From: Lachnospiraceae bacterium UBA7050
GTDB taxonomy: Bacteria; Bacillota; Clostridia; Lachnospirales; Lachnospiraceae
Reading direction: 5' to 3'
Length of the DNA: 64,000 nt
NCBI GenBank assembly: GCA_002493905.1
Contig: DLAJ01000007.1
Location: forward strand, 130,295-194,294
Of the stretch, positions 17,086 to 25,968 are shown one piece after another; the first letter of the stretch is position 1, and each line of letters starts with the position of its first letter. A program made the position numbers and the translations under genes. Below the pieces are notes generated by a model that was not told the origin of the DNA, did not search any database, and saw nothing but the letters and a program-made list of their open reading frames with translations.

Positions 17086-18249
17086 ATGAAAAAATGCATG
17101 AATAAAAAAACAATTGCCCTGCTGCTTGCCACGGCAATGGCTGCAGGCACATTCGCAGGATGCGGAAAAAAAGAGGACAGTACACCCGGAGATAACTCCA
17201 CACCGGACATTGTTATTCCGGTAGACTCCGATATCGACGAACCCGGCGGTCCGGAAGACAGCAGCACTGTCACTCCCGATCCGGCCCCTCCCGAGGAGGA
17301 AGAGGTGCGTGAAGGAATGTACCGCAGCGAGCTTACCAATGAGTGGATTGACGAAAGTCTGAAAGATCAGCGGCCCGTAGCGATCATGGTCGATAATGAG
17401 TCCATTGCTCTTCCGCATTATGGTCTGACAGAAGCGGATGTCGTTTACGAACTCATGAACAGTACCGCAAACAACCGTGTTACCCGTCTGATGGCAGTTG
17501 TGAAAGACTGGGGCGCTATTGAACAGTTCGGAAGCATCCGGAGTACCAGACAGACAAATATTATGCTGGCTGCCGAATGGAACGCAGTTCTCTGCCATGA
17601 CGGGGGACCGTTCTATATTGACGAGTGGATCGCGAGAAATTATTCGGCAAACTTCAGCGGCGGTTTTACGCGGGTACGGAACGGAAAGGCTTATGAATTT
17701 ACCGAGTACGTATGCGCCGGGGATCTGGAAGAGCGATTCAGCAATTCCCGCTATACAACCGAATACAATGACTATTACCCGGGACCGCATTATCTGTTTT
17801 CCAATACAGAGCTTGATCTCTCCGACCAGACGGATTCCTTTGCCTGCACGGAAGTGGATCTCGGCGCCGTATTCCCACACAACGGTTCCAAGCTCGTCTA
17901 TAATGAGGAAACAGGAACCTACGATTACTATGAATATGGTGAGGCTCACCTTGACCCTCAGCATGACAATGCGCCCCTTACCTTTAAGAATCTGCTGCTG
18001 CAGGATACCACATTCGCCCAGCTTGATTCGAACGGCTATCTGATCTACAACGCGATCGATACGTCCAAGCGTTCCGCATATTATATTACGAACGGCCGGG
18101 CCATTGAGGTCGTATGGGTCAAAGAATCCGAAACTTCCCCGACCATTTATTTGGACAAGCAGACTGGGGAACAGATAGAGATCAATACCGGAAAAACCTA
18201 TGTCGCACTTGTTCCAAGCGATTCATGGAATAAGATCGAACTTCAGTAA
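17086..18249 (+). CDS. DUF3048 (YerB-like) lipoprotein
   Basis: A 387-residue lipoprotein: signal peptide ending in the lipobox TFAGC with Cys26, then an acidic, Pro-rich linker (about residues 30-75), then the DUF3048 domain pair. Family landmarks are RPVAIMVDNE, YGLTEADVVYE, SIRSTRQTN and the C-terminal GKTYVALVP. The family is widespread in Bacillota and located on the outer face of the membrane; its biochemical role is not established. It has its own promoter and a strong terminator, so it is monocistronic and may only be incidentally beside the polysaccharide genes. Confidence 0.92.
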   Translation: MKKCMNKKTIALLLATAMAAGTFAGCGKKEDSTPGDNSTPDIVIPVDSDIDEPGGPEDSSTVTPDPAPPEEEEVREGMYRSELTNEWIDESLKDQRPVAIMVDNESIALPHYGLTEADVVYELMNSTANNRVTRLMAVVKDWGAIEQFGSIRSTRQTNIMLAAEWNAVLCHDGGPFYIDEWIARNYSANFSGGFTRVRNGKAYEFTEYVCAGDLEERFSNSRYTTEYNDYYPGPHYLFSNTELDLSDQTDSFACTEVDLGAVFPHNGSKLVYNEETGTYDYYEYGEAHLDPQHDNAPLTFKNLLLQDTTFAQLDSNGYLIYNAIDTSKRSAYYITNGRAIEVVWVKESETSPTIYLDKQTGEQIEINTGKTYVALVPSDSWNKIELQ

Positions 18250-18253
18250 CCAA

Positions 18254-18300
18254 AAGAGTGCTTCGCACTCTTTCAAGGAACGCAAAGCGTTCTTTTAGAT
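18254..18300. repeat. two adjacent small hairpins
   Basis: AAAGAGTGC-TTC-GCACTCTTT and AAGGAACGC-AAA-GCGTTCTTT follow the DUF3048 stop, each followed by only a short T-run. They may assist termination ahead of the larger hairpin at 18321-18367. Confidence 0.55.
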
Positions 18301-18320
18301 CAAGAACTTTCCTATGATCA

Positions 18321-18367
18321 AAAAAGAAATTCCCATGAAGCTGTTAGCTTTATGGGAATTTCTTTTT
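18321..18367. terminator. bidirectional terminator
   Basis: A 16-bp stem (AAAAAGAAATTCCCAT / ATGGGAATTTCTTTTT) with an inner AAGCT/AGCTT helix, T-runs on both strands. It separates the plus-strand DUF3048 gene from the minus-strand rfbD gene. Confidence 0.9.
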
Positions 18368-18370
18368 TAC

Positions 18371-19219
18371 TTACATGCAGCTCTCTTTGATGTATTCCGC
18401 AATGGCGTCTTTCCAATGTGCGAACCGGAAATCCGTCGTCATGCGCAGCATGTAATTGTCCAGCATCGAATACGCCGGACGTTTGGCAGGTGTCGGATAT
18501 TCCGCTGTCGTGATATATTCCACCTGCGTGCTCTTTCCTGCAAGCCGGAATATTTCTGACGTAAATTCTGCCCACGAGCAGCTCCCTTCGCAGGTTCCGT
18601 GAAACAATCCGTAATTATCTGTCGGCAGAAGATAAGCGATTGCCGCCGCAAGCTCTTTCGCGCTGGTCGGATTTCCGATCTGGTCTTTTACGACACGCAC
18701 CTTATCGTTTGTCTCAGAGAGCTTCAGCATTGTACGGACAAAGTTTTTGCCCTCTCCATACAGCCACGCCGTACGGATGATGAAATAACGGTCGGCAAAT
18801 TCACGCACAAACTGCTCTCCCGCAAGCTTCCCCGTTCCATATGCACTGACCGGCCCTGTCGCGTCAAACTCGTTTAATTCGCGGTTTTCCGTACCCGGAA
18901 ACACATAATCCGTCGAAATCTGAATCAGTTTTGCACCCGTCTGGGAAGCGGCGATCGCCAGATTGCGCGGACCGATCGCATTGATGCGGAACGCGAGGTC
19001 TTTTTCTGATTCGCACTTATTTACATCCGTATATGCCGCGCAGTTCACAATCGCATACGGTTTTACCTCACGGGCAAACGACAAAACCGCATCCACATCC
19101 GTAATATCGAGCTCCCCGACATCCGTATTCACACATTCATATTCTGTGCTTGCCTCATAATATCGATTCATTGCATGCCCAAGCTGTCCGCCGCAGCCCG
19201 TAATCATGATTTTTTTCAT
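18371..19219 (-). CDS. rfbD: dTDP-4-dehydrorhamnose reductase
   Basis: Reduces dTDP-4-keto-rhamnose to dTDP-L-rhamnose with NAD(P)H, the last step of the rml pathway. It is a 282-residue extended SDR: GCGGQLGHA at residues 7-15, the STDYVF motif (about 101-106), YGTGKLAGE with the catalytic Tyr and Lys (about 128-132), and TAWLYG. The ATG at 19219 has GGAG 9 nt upstream; a longer frame opens at 19246. Other rml genes (rmlA, rmlB, rmlC) are not in this window, so they would have to lie elsewhere. It follows the flippase gene closely. Confidence 0.93.
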   Translation of the reverse strand: MKKIMITGCGGQLGHAMNRYYEASTEYECVNTDVGELDITDVDAVLSFAREVKPYAIVNCAAYTDVNKCESEKDLAFRINAIGPRNLAIAASQTGAKLIQISTDYVFPGTENRELNEFDATGPVSAYGTGKLAGEQFVREFADRYFIIRTAWLYGEGKNFVRTMLKLSETNDKVRVVKDQIGNPTSAKELAAAIAYLLPTDNYGLFHGTCEGSCSWAEFTSEIFRLAGKSTQVEYITTAEYPTPAKRPAYSMLDNYMLRMTTDFRFAHWKDAIAEYIKESCM

Positions 19220-19249
19220 ACTGACCATGCTCCTTTTCTTATTCATTAC

Positions 19250-20785
19250 CTATTTTTTTCTATTGTAGCCCATCTGATGCAGGCTGGCAATCCCAAGCTT
19301 TTTGAGATAACAAAATTCTTCACTTTTCCTGTATACAAGATAATACCCTAAATTCGGAATACTCATACAAAGAATCATATCCACAATCAGCCCGCCGATA
19401 CCGCCAAACGGCACAAGCTTAGAGAGCACAATACAAAGTGCCCCGAGCGCTGCCGTAAGAAAAGCTGCCTTGGCATAACCTATAAAATAACTGCGCGGCG
19501 ACATGGCAAAAGCCTGCCTGTAAATCAGGCACGGATCGTACCACCATGTCGTTAAAAGCCAGCTGATGATCGTCCCCGCAATCACTCCCGCAAGTCCAAT
19601 ACTGTGTACGAGCACAATCGAGATCACAATATTGAGCGCCGCCGTCGCCGCCGGACGCACTTTTCCCTTCCAGAACAAGCCGCAGGCGTCACGGTAAATG
19701 AAGGAAGTGCGCTGAAATCCGTTCATCACAAAATAGAACACCTGCAAAAAAACAAGCTCTGTGGAAAACACCCGCGACTGGCCAAAACATAACTGAATAA
19801 CCGGATTTAAGAACAGTAAAAGCCCGATGCCCAAAAATGTATAAACCCAGTAGCACAGAAGCTGAATACAGCGGAATACCAGCTCATTATGCTCTTTCGT
19901 ATCTTCCGCATAATAATTGCCCACCGTCGCCGTTACACCGCCAAACAGCTGCATGGCGACCTGCGAGATCCCAGAGATCACAAGCTGGTAATTGCCATAC
20001 AACGCCACAGTCCTCACATTGATAAAGGCGGAAATGATCAGGTTGTCTGTTGAGTTCACAACGGTCGTATTGATCTTAAACAGCGACATCCCCGACACAT
20101 CCCGAAACAGACTTTGCTTTTCCTCTTTTTTAAGTCTGCGGCAGTTCTTTTCGCTTAGATACGGATACCGTTTATCCACCTCTCTTGCCGAAAACAGATT
20201 TACAAATACTGCAGCAAGCAGTCCGAGCGCCGAATAGACGATAAAATCCCTAAACAGCATGAGCGATAATAGCTGCAGCGCAATTACAAGAAGATTGGCG
20301 ATCACATGATAAAAACGCACGATATAAAGCTTTTGATCTGCCTGCAGCAGAATTGCCTTATACGCCCAAAACCAATAGGAAAGCGCTGACTGCAGTACAT
20401 AAAGCAGATAAACAACACGCACATCCACAAGCCCGGTCGTTCCCGTCATCAGATACGGCAGCAGCGGAAGCAGTGCCGCTCCCAGCACGATCACGACCCA
20501 GCCAATCACAAAATATGCCCTGCGGAAATATCGCATAACCGCTTTGATCGTTTCGCGGTCCCCTTCTGCCAGCGGCTGATAAAGCCGGAAACAGACCGCT
20601 GTGGACAATCCCAGCTCTGTCAGGCTCAAAATAGACAGAATATTGGTAAACAGACTGGATATACCCAAATATTCATCGCTCAGGAACCGGATAAAAACAA
20701 TGCGCCCGACAAACTGCAGCAGGCCGACAAGCAGGGTTCCCAAACCGCCCGCAAGGGTATTCACAATTGCTTTTTTACTCCTCAT
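19250..20785 (-). CDS. polysaccharide flippase (Wzx-like, MOP superfamily)
   Basis: A 511-residue protein with about fourteen hydrophobic helices, of the MATE/MOP fold that moves lipid-linked sugar repeat units across the membrane. The N-terminal segment NTLAGGLGTLLVGLLQFVGR and the following LGISSLFTNILSILSLTELG stretch (about residues 40-60) are family-typical. Its start codon overlaps the stop of the upstream pyruvyltransferase fusion by 4 bp (ATGA), so expression is coupled. In this operon it is the natural exporter of the repeat unit assembled by the neighbouring glycosyltransferases. No polymerase (Wzy) was identified with certainty in the window. Confidence 0.9.
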   Translation of the reverse strand: MRSKKAIVNTLAGGLGTLLVGLLQFVGRIVFIRFLSDEYLGISSLFTNILSILSLTELGLSTAVCFRLYQPLAEGDRETIKAVMRYFRRAYFVIGWVVIVLGAALLPLLPYLMTGTTGLVDVRVVYLLYVLQSALSYWFWAYKAILLQADQKLYIVRFYHVIANLLVIALQLLSLMLFRDFIVYSALGLLAAVFVNLFSAREVDKRYPYLSEKNCRRLKKEEKQSLFRDVSGMSLFKINTTVVNSTDNLIISAFINVRTVALYGNYQLVISGISQVAMQLFGGVTATVGNYYAEDTKEHNELVFRCIQLLCYWVYTFLGIGLLLFLNPVIQLCFGQSRVFSTELVFLQVFYFVMNGFQRTSFIYRDACGLFWKGKVRPAATAALNIVISIVLVHSIGLAGVIAGTIISWLLTTWWYDPCLIYRQAFAMSPRSYFIGYAKAAFLTAALGALCIVLSKLVPFGGIGGLIVDMILCMSIPNLGYYLVYRKSEEFCYLKKLGIASLHQMGYNRKK

Positions 20786-23265
20786 AAATGCAGCCTCTCC
20801 CGCAGCGCCTTCCGATACATCTCCCGCTTCTTTTTCTTTTTCTCCTTTTCGATCAGCGGGTAATTTCCCTGTTCGCCGAGCATATAATCCGCCGCCGCTT
20901 TCCGCTTCTCCCGGCTGTCAGGCTCCGGCGGCTCCACCCTCTTTAGCCCGTCCTTTGTACAGCCAAACGCATTCTCCCACGTTGTATGCTGTGACTTTAA
21001 TATCTCTTCTGTGGAAGAAGGGAACGTCTCGAACAGATCCCCGCAATGCTCCCATGCCTTCATGCCGCTCTCCGTGTAGATCAGCACGCTGTTGGAACCG
21101 CGCTTATCGCTGTTTTTTCCCGTATAATTATCTCCGACGGAAATATCCGCCTGCCGGTTCAATTTGTCACTGCAGGACACGCAGCGCCGCCCACGGAAGA
21201 AGTCCTTCACGATCATACGCTCTTTCGCGCTGACGTCGATACTGCTCCCGTCCTCAAACGTAAGACGCATATTGCCGGGCCACCCGCCCGCGCGTTTATC
21301 CCGAAAATACAACGCGGTCATTCTGCCCCTGTGCGGCTCTTTCCTGCCGTAATGCTCTCTGAAATAATCATAGAGGGAATACGTCTGCATGCGGTCGCAA
21401 AACAGCCCGATAATCAGCACATGGTCCCTGCTCCTCCCCGCAAGCTTTAAGGCCTCCAGCAGCCCGTAAACGGCGCAGGCAGTACCGACATAGATCGTGC
21501 GCTTGTCCGGATTCGACAGAATCCCTTTTACCGCATACTGCTGGGATACCGGCACATAGCGCGACTTCTGCGTACCGTTAAGCTTCTCCCCCGCCGCAAA
21601 TTCCCGTGTAAATAGCTGCCTTTCATCGGTAAACCCCTCTGCCAGATATGCGTTGTCGTAGATGCCGTCCTGTAAAAGCCGCTCTACGAGCGCCGTCACA
21701 GCGCCGCCGCTTGTCGCTCCTAGAAGAATCCGCTCATCCTTTGCACGCGCAGTCAGCGCCCTCTGCGGTTTTTGGAACGTTACATTCCCTGCCCCTGCCT
21801 TCCCATAGCAGACACGTTCACATCTGCCGCAGTGCATACATGCCTCTTCTCCAATGACCGGAAGATAATACCCGTCTGTCCTCTTAAACTGAATGCACTC
21901 TGCGGGGCAGACCGCCGCGCAGATACCGCAGGATACGCACTGCCGGCCGTTCACAATCTCTCTCAGCGCCTCCGTGCCCACGCCCGCCGTCTTCACGCGC
22001 GCTGTTTTCGCGTCCGCCGTCTTCGTTCCTGCCGTCTTCGTTCCTGTCGCTTCCGCTCCTGTCGTTTTTTCGTTCGAATCTTTCGGACGGCTCAGAACGT
22101 CAAACACATTCTCCCGCTGCAGCTTTGCGAGCCGCTCCCTGATCGCCGCCGATTCTTTTTCATAATTTTCTTCCATTCGCAGAATCAGACTTTCCGCATC
22201 CTGCGGCTTTGCCGTTCTGACGTCCATGACATATGCTTCCTGTCCGAACAACTGTGACAGCTCCTGATATTTTACTGCCCACCCCGGCACAATACACGGA
22301 GTTCCCGCCTTATAAGCATGCACGACCGCATGATAGCGCGACGCAGCCAGATAATCAAAGCGCTGTGCAAGCGCACTGTACGCAAAGCAGTCAAACTCCT
22401 CCTCAAGCAGCACAACTCTCTCATCTTCTCTGTAATGTTCCTTGATCCTGATACAGCATTTCCGATCCTGCGCCGCGTGCCAGATGAGGTATACCGTCTT
22501 TCCCAGCCTTAAAAACGTATCGATCATTTCATGATACAGGGCATCCATTTTTTCCGGTGTACTGCTGGCTTCATTTCTCACATTCGGCAGGATACCGACA
22601 CTGTGCGGCTTAATCTGCGCAATTGCCCGCTCCCCTTCTGCCCGTTCCGGCATATCCCGAAAGAGGGCATCCCGGTCCACTCCGCGGTTCGCCAAAACCA
22701 GATCGACGCCATACCGGGCGCACGGAAGGCAGTAACGCGTCCGCATCAGCTCCAGTCCCTGCATCTCCCTGCAGTAAAACACCTGTGCATCATTCAGCCA
22801 CTTTTTCAGAATACGGTCCATCACCCGCCGCCGCAGTCCCGTCCATGCAAACGGTCCGAAGGACTGGGGCATAAAATAAATCGGAATATGCATTTTTGAG
22901 GCCCGTCTCGCGCGGTATGCCGCAAGCAGGTTTGCCAGAACACCCCAATTGGAGCCAAACGTATAGCCGCTGACGTCCACGATCATCTCCGCATGCTTCC
23001 GGATATGCGCTGCATCCCCATGCCGGTCCAGTCTGCCATAACGATGCTGCACCAGCTTATACTTCCTGCCAAAGAGACAGACGCCGTCCCGAAACAAAAA
23101 ACGGTAATGGGAAAGCTCCTCATCACTTCTTGCCGCATCCACATCCGAGACCACGACGATTTCCCGGTCTGGGAAACGCCGCTTGACCTCGTCCACGGCA
23201 ACAAACGTCATCGCCTGTGCTCCTTTATTGATCAGGTTCCCACCCGTAATCAGAATGTACCCCAT
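20782..23265 (-). CDS. fusion: polysaccharide pyruvyltransferase plus FrhB-type iron-sulfur protein
   Basis: An 827-residue two-part protein. Residues 1-385 are a WcaK/CsaB-type pyruvyltransferase (LITGGNLINKGAQAM at the start, SRYHAVVHA and PCIVPGW near the end). Residues about 390-428 are a low-complexity linker of five-residue repeats rich in Thr, Lys and Ala. Then comes a 2x[4Fe-4S] ferredoxin module (CVSCGICAAVCP; CMHCGRCERVC) and an FrhB-type domain of about 320 residues. Partners of this kind are usually separate adjacent genes; FrhB proteins bind flavin or deazaflavin cofactors. The start at 23265 matches the family N-terminus, with AAGGAG 14 nt upstream; an in-frame ATG at 23370 overlaps the upstream stop and could also be used. 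Confidence 0.9.
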   Translation of the reverse strand: MGYILITGGNLINKGAQAMTFVAVDEVKRRFPDREIVVVSDVDAARSDEELSHYRFLFRDGVCLFGRKYKLVQHRYGRLDRHGDAAHIRKHAEMIVDVSGYTFGSNWGVLANLLAAYRARRASKMHIPIYFMPQSFGPFAWTGLRRRVMDRILKKWLNDAQVFYCREMQGLELMRTRYCLPCARYGVDLVLANRGVDRDALFRDMPERAEGERAIAQIKPHSVGILPNVRNEASSTPEKMDALYHEMIDTFLRLGKTVYLIWHAAQDRKCCIRIKEHYREDERVVLLEEEFDCFAYSALAQRFDYLAASRYHAVVHAYKAGTPCIVPGWAVKYQELSQLFGQEAYVMDVRTAKPQDAESLILRMEENYEKESAAIRERLAKLQRENVFDVLSRPKDSNEKTTGAEATGTKTAGTKTADAKTARVKTAGVGTEALREIVNGRQCVSCGICAAVCPAECIQFKRTDGYYLPVIGEEACMHCGRCERVCYGKAGAGNVTFQKPQRALTARAKDERILLGATSGGAVTALVERLLQDGIYDNAYLAEGFTDERQLFTREFAAGEKLNGTQKSRYVPVSQQYAVKGILSNPDKRTIYVGTACAVYGLLEALKLAGRSRDHVLIIGLFCDRMQTYSLYDYFREHYGRKEPHRGRMTALYFRDKRAGGWPGNMRLTFEDGSSIDVSAKERMIVKDFFRGRRCVSCSDKLNRQADISVGDNYTGKNSDKRGSNSVLIYTESGMKAWEHCGDLFETFPSSTEEILKSQHTTWENAFGCTKDGLKRVEPPEPDSREKRKAAADYMLGEQGNYPLIEKEKKKKKREMYRKALRERLHL
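21983..22075 (-). repeat. 15-bp coding repeat (inter-domain linker)
   Basis: Within the fusion gene, six degenerate 15-bp units encode five-residue repeats (AGTKT, ADAKT, ARVKT, AGVGT). Such a repeat is prone to length change and marks the join between the two enzyme halves. Confidence 0.8.
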
Positions 23266-23366
23266 GCTAAACCATGCCTCTCCTTGACCTGCAGTCTCCG
23301 CTATGTATGTGATACGCCATGCACAGAAAGCCCCATACCCGTCCAGAACTTTCAGGCGGGACAGTT

Positions 23367-24560
23367 TCATTCACACCCGTCGGCAAGCAGCATCCGGTAA
23401 AGCCGCTCGACGGCGTCCGTATTGCAGCATGCCAGAAAATGCTCCTTCGCATACCGGTATGCATTTGTACCCATGCGGACGAGTTCATCAGGCCGCTCCA
23501 AAAAATAACGCATTTTATCCGCAAGCGCTTCCGCGTTTCCGCTCTCAAACAAAAAGCCGTTTTCTCCATCCGTAATCAGTTCCGGCGTCGCTCCGCTGTC
23601 CGCACCGATCACCGGATTAGAAGAAAGCATGGCTTCTGCCGTTACTCTGCCAAACGCCTCCATGGCAGAACAGACAAGCTCCACATCCGTCGTCTTTCGA
23701 AGCCCTGCCATGTCGGATACATAGCCGGTAAACGTAATCATCCCATCGGGCAGTTTCCCCGCCTCCGCACGCAGACGCTCTTCAAATGCCTTCGAAGACT
23801 TTAACGCGGATGACGCACCCGCAATGACAAGCCGCATACCGCGAACTCCCTGCATATGCAAGATCCGGCACGCCTCAATAGCAAGCTCCTGATGTTTTCC
23901 TTCATGAAAATTCCCGGCAATCAAAAACGTGACCGTTCCCCGTGCCCGCGATCTGCCCTTTCCGTTTTGGACAGCCTCATGTTTATCATATAAAAATGTC
24001 CCGGCAACACCATTATAGATGACCTCGGCATGCGCATCCGGAATTTCTTTCTCATAGTAATGCCGCAGACACTTTGAAATGAACACGATCTTTCCCGGAA
24101 CAGCGCAGGCACGGCGTGCGCTCTCCTCTTTTCCCAAAAGATAGCTTAGCCCGTAGTCCAGATCTCCGAACTCCCTAAAATGCCATACATGCGGCAGTCC
24201 GCACCGCAGCGCCGCGCGCGCTCCGGCGTCAATTGCACTTGAATTTGAATGAATGATCTGTACTTGCCTTTTTCTGGCAAAAGAAGCAATGCGCCGCACT
24301 GCAAGCGGCTCCATCCGGTACAGGATACGAAACAGGATCTGAAACAGAGGATTCCAGGCTTTCGGCATCATCCACCATCCAAAAAAAATGTGCCTGACAG
24401 GGATTCCCTGTTCCTTAAGGGAACGTCCGACCTGCCCCGACCGGAAAGGCAGAATGACTGCTACCGTATGCCCCCGGCGTTTCATATCAGATACCAGCGT
24501 GACAAGAGACTTCGATGCGCCGCCCAAATTGCGTTCATGCGCTACATAGAGGATGTTCAT
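23367..24560 (-). CDS. glycosyltransferase family 4 (GT-B)
   Basis: A 397-residue retaining GT-B glycosyltransferase. It opens with MNILYVAHERNLGGASKSL (nucleotide-sugar enzymes of this family start with a similar glycine-rich loop). The C-terminal donor-binding region has the EAFGRVTAEAMLSSNPVIG box (about residues 305-323), whose glutamates hold the donor sugar. It acts in the cytoplasm on the lipid-linked repeat unit. Its stop overlaps the ATG of a possible longer start of the pyruvyltransferase fusion by 4 bp. Donor is not predictable. Upstream lies a duplicated 43-bp repeat. Confidence 0.92.
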   Translation of the reverse strand: MNILYVAHERNLGGASKSLVTLVSDMKRRGHTVAVILPFRSGQVGRSLKEQGIPVRHIFFGWWMMPKAWNPLFQILFRILYRMEPLAVRRIASFARKRQVQIIHSNSSAIDAGARAALRCGLPHVWHFREFGDLDYGLSYLLGKEESARRACAVPGKIVFISKCLRHYYEKEIPDAHAEVIYNGVAGTFLYDKHEAVQNGKGRSRARGTVTFLIAGNFHEGKHQELAIEACRILHMQGVRGMRLVIAGASSALKSSKAFEERLRAEAGKLPDGMITFTGYVSDMAGLRKTTDVELVCSAMEAFGRVTAEAMLSSNPVIGADSGATPELITDGENGFLFESGNAEALADKMRYFLERPDELVRMGTNAYRYAKEHFLACCNTDAVERLYRMLLADGCE

Positions 24561-24640
24561 TTCGCTTATAATACCCTTTCCCTGCCGTTCTCACCCGGTC
24601 TGCGCTTCTGTCTTATCTCCCGTTACATGTTACAGCATGC

Positions 24641-24726
24641 CGTTCATGCCCTGCGCTTTCTCATTCACCGTCCGGCGCTTTTTCGTTCATGCCCTGCGCC
24701 TTCTCATTCACCGTCCGGCGCTTTTC
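24641..24726. repeat. 43-bp tandem duplication
   Basis: Two nearly identical 43-bp copies start at 24641 and 24684. The right-hand copy contains the last codons and stop of the DUF2304 gene (24704); the left-hand copy re-encodes the same terminal residues (KAPDGE and stop) as a non-coding remnant. Confidence 0.85.
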
Positions 24727-25111
24727 TCTTCGTTTCTTTATCTGTATCGCACTTTTTTCCGGCAAGTTCCGCTTCCAGCCGCTTCACCCGCTCTTCACAG
24801 AGTGCTGCAGACTGCACAAGCTGCTTAATACGCTCGGACTGCCGCGATACAATGACGGTCAATGCAAAAAGCAGACAGACAGAAAACAAAAACGCCACCA
24901 GATACAGCGCGTTAACCGGTGTCGCAATACCAAGAATACCCGCAATTACGGACAGGATCTTCGGAAAACAGTCCACGATCAGTGCCGCGAAAGAAACCGC
25001 CAGCCATGGCAGCGCATATTTCAGTTCCATTTTTCTTTTACGGACCAGCCGAATGATATACAGCATCCCAAGCAGCAGAAATGCTGCGCCTATCATTTGT
25101 AACTTCCACAT
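24704..25111 (-). CDS. DUF2304 membrane protein
   Basis: A 135-residue protein with three hydrophobic segments (about residues 5-22, 33-52, 66-88) followed by a coiled-coil-like, charged C-terminal tail (about 90-125). This matches DUF2304, small membrane proteins that almost always accompany a dolichyl-phosphate-mannose synthase-like GT2 gene, as here (stop of the GT2 gene is 4 bp upstream of its start). It probably helps anchor or regulate that glycosyltransferase. The last six codons lie in a duplicated 43-bp repeat. Confidence 0.88.
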   Translation of the reverse strand: MWKLQMIGAAFLLLGMLYIIRLVRKRKMELKYALPWLAVSFAALIVDCFPKILSVIAGILGIATPVNALYLVAFLFSVCLLFALTVIVSRQSERIKQLVQSAALCEERVKRLEAELAGKKCDTDKETKRKAPDGE

Positions 25112-25115
25112 GATC

Positions 25116-25808
25116 TCAATATCTCCTCATATTCTCGATCAGAATCGCAAACGTGACTTTGCACATATAATAAATACTCTTTGTGAATGAGATCGAGGAT
25201 TTCCCGTTCTCTCGCTCCCTCATCTTCACCGGCGCTTCCCCGACCCGCCGGCCTCTCCTCAGCAGGCAGACGACGCTCTCCGGCTCCGGATAGTCTTTCG
25301 GGTAATCCTCAGCAAACGTTTCGATCACACTGCGGTTTGCCATCCGCATCCCCGATGTCGGGTCCGTGATCTTTTTACCTGTTGAGAATCGGATGAGCCC
25401 GGTAAAATAACGGATTCCTATACGCCTTGCGCTGGATGACTGAAATCCCTCATGCAAAAGAAATCTTGAACCGATCACCATATCAAGCCCCTCGTCCACA
25501 AGCTTCTTCCGCATATCAGCCAAATACGCCGCGTCGTGCTGTCCGTCGCCGTCGAACTGTACCGCAACGTCATATCCGTTTTGCGCAGCATAACGATAAC
25601 CAGTCTGCACAGCGCCGCCTATTCCCAGATTCACCGGCAGATTTAAGACATGCAGTCCTTTTTCCCTGCACAGCTCCAGCGTATGATCCTGTGAACAGTC
25701 ATTGATGATAATATAATCAAAATCGGGCGCATTCTCCTGAATGTCCTGCACTGTTTTCACGATATTTTTTTCTTCGTTATATGCCGGTATCATGACAAGA
25801 CTTTTCAT
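25116..25808 (-). CDS. glycosyltransferase family 2, DPM1-like
   Basis: A 230-residue GT-A glycosyltransferase related to polyprenyl-phosphate mannose/glucose synthases. MIPAYNEEKNI near the start, the DGDGQHD metal-binding motif (about residues 88-94), and DPTSGMR (about 148-154) are clear. It would load a sugar onto undecaprenyl phosphate, giving the donor used by GT-C enzymes such as the DUF2142-like and GtrII-like proteins in this region. The ATG at 25808 follows GGGAG by 7 nt; a longer frame opens at 25841. It is directly followed by DUF2304. Confidence 0.93.
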   Translation of the reverse strand: MKSLVMIPAYNEEKNIVKTVQDIQENAPDFDYIIINDCSQDHTLELCREKGLHVLNLPVNLGIGGAVQTGYRYAAQNGYDVAVQFDGDGQHDAAYLADMRKKLVDEGLDMVIGSRFLLHEGFQSSSARRIGIRYFTGLIRFSTGKKITDPTSGMRMANRSVIETFAEDYPKDYPEPESVVCLLRRGRRVGEAPVKMRERENGKSSISFTKSIYYMCKVTFAILIENMRRY

Positions 25809-25825
25809 CGGTCTTCTCCCACATG

Positions 25826-25968
25826 AAGCTGCTGCAATCAAACCGCCTCTCAGCCGGTCCTTCTATACAAGCTGCCACAGACAAAGCACCGCTCAGACGC
25901 TCCTTCTATACAAACTGCCGCAGACAAAGCGCCTCTCAGCCGGCCCTGCTATATAAACTGCCGCAGCA
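25826..25968. repeat. 43-bp tandem array, about 3.3 copies
   Basis: Units of 43 bp with aligned copies of CCTTCTATACAA at 25859, 25902 and (diverged) 25945. The rightmost copy includes the last codons and stop of the neighbouring GT2 gene (25949); the other copies re-encode a similar ending (LRQFV and stop; LWQLV and stop). Confidence 0.85.
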
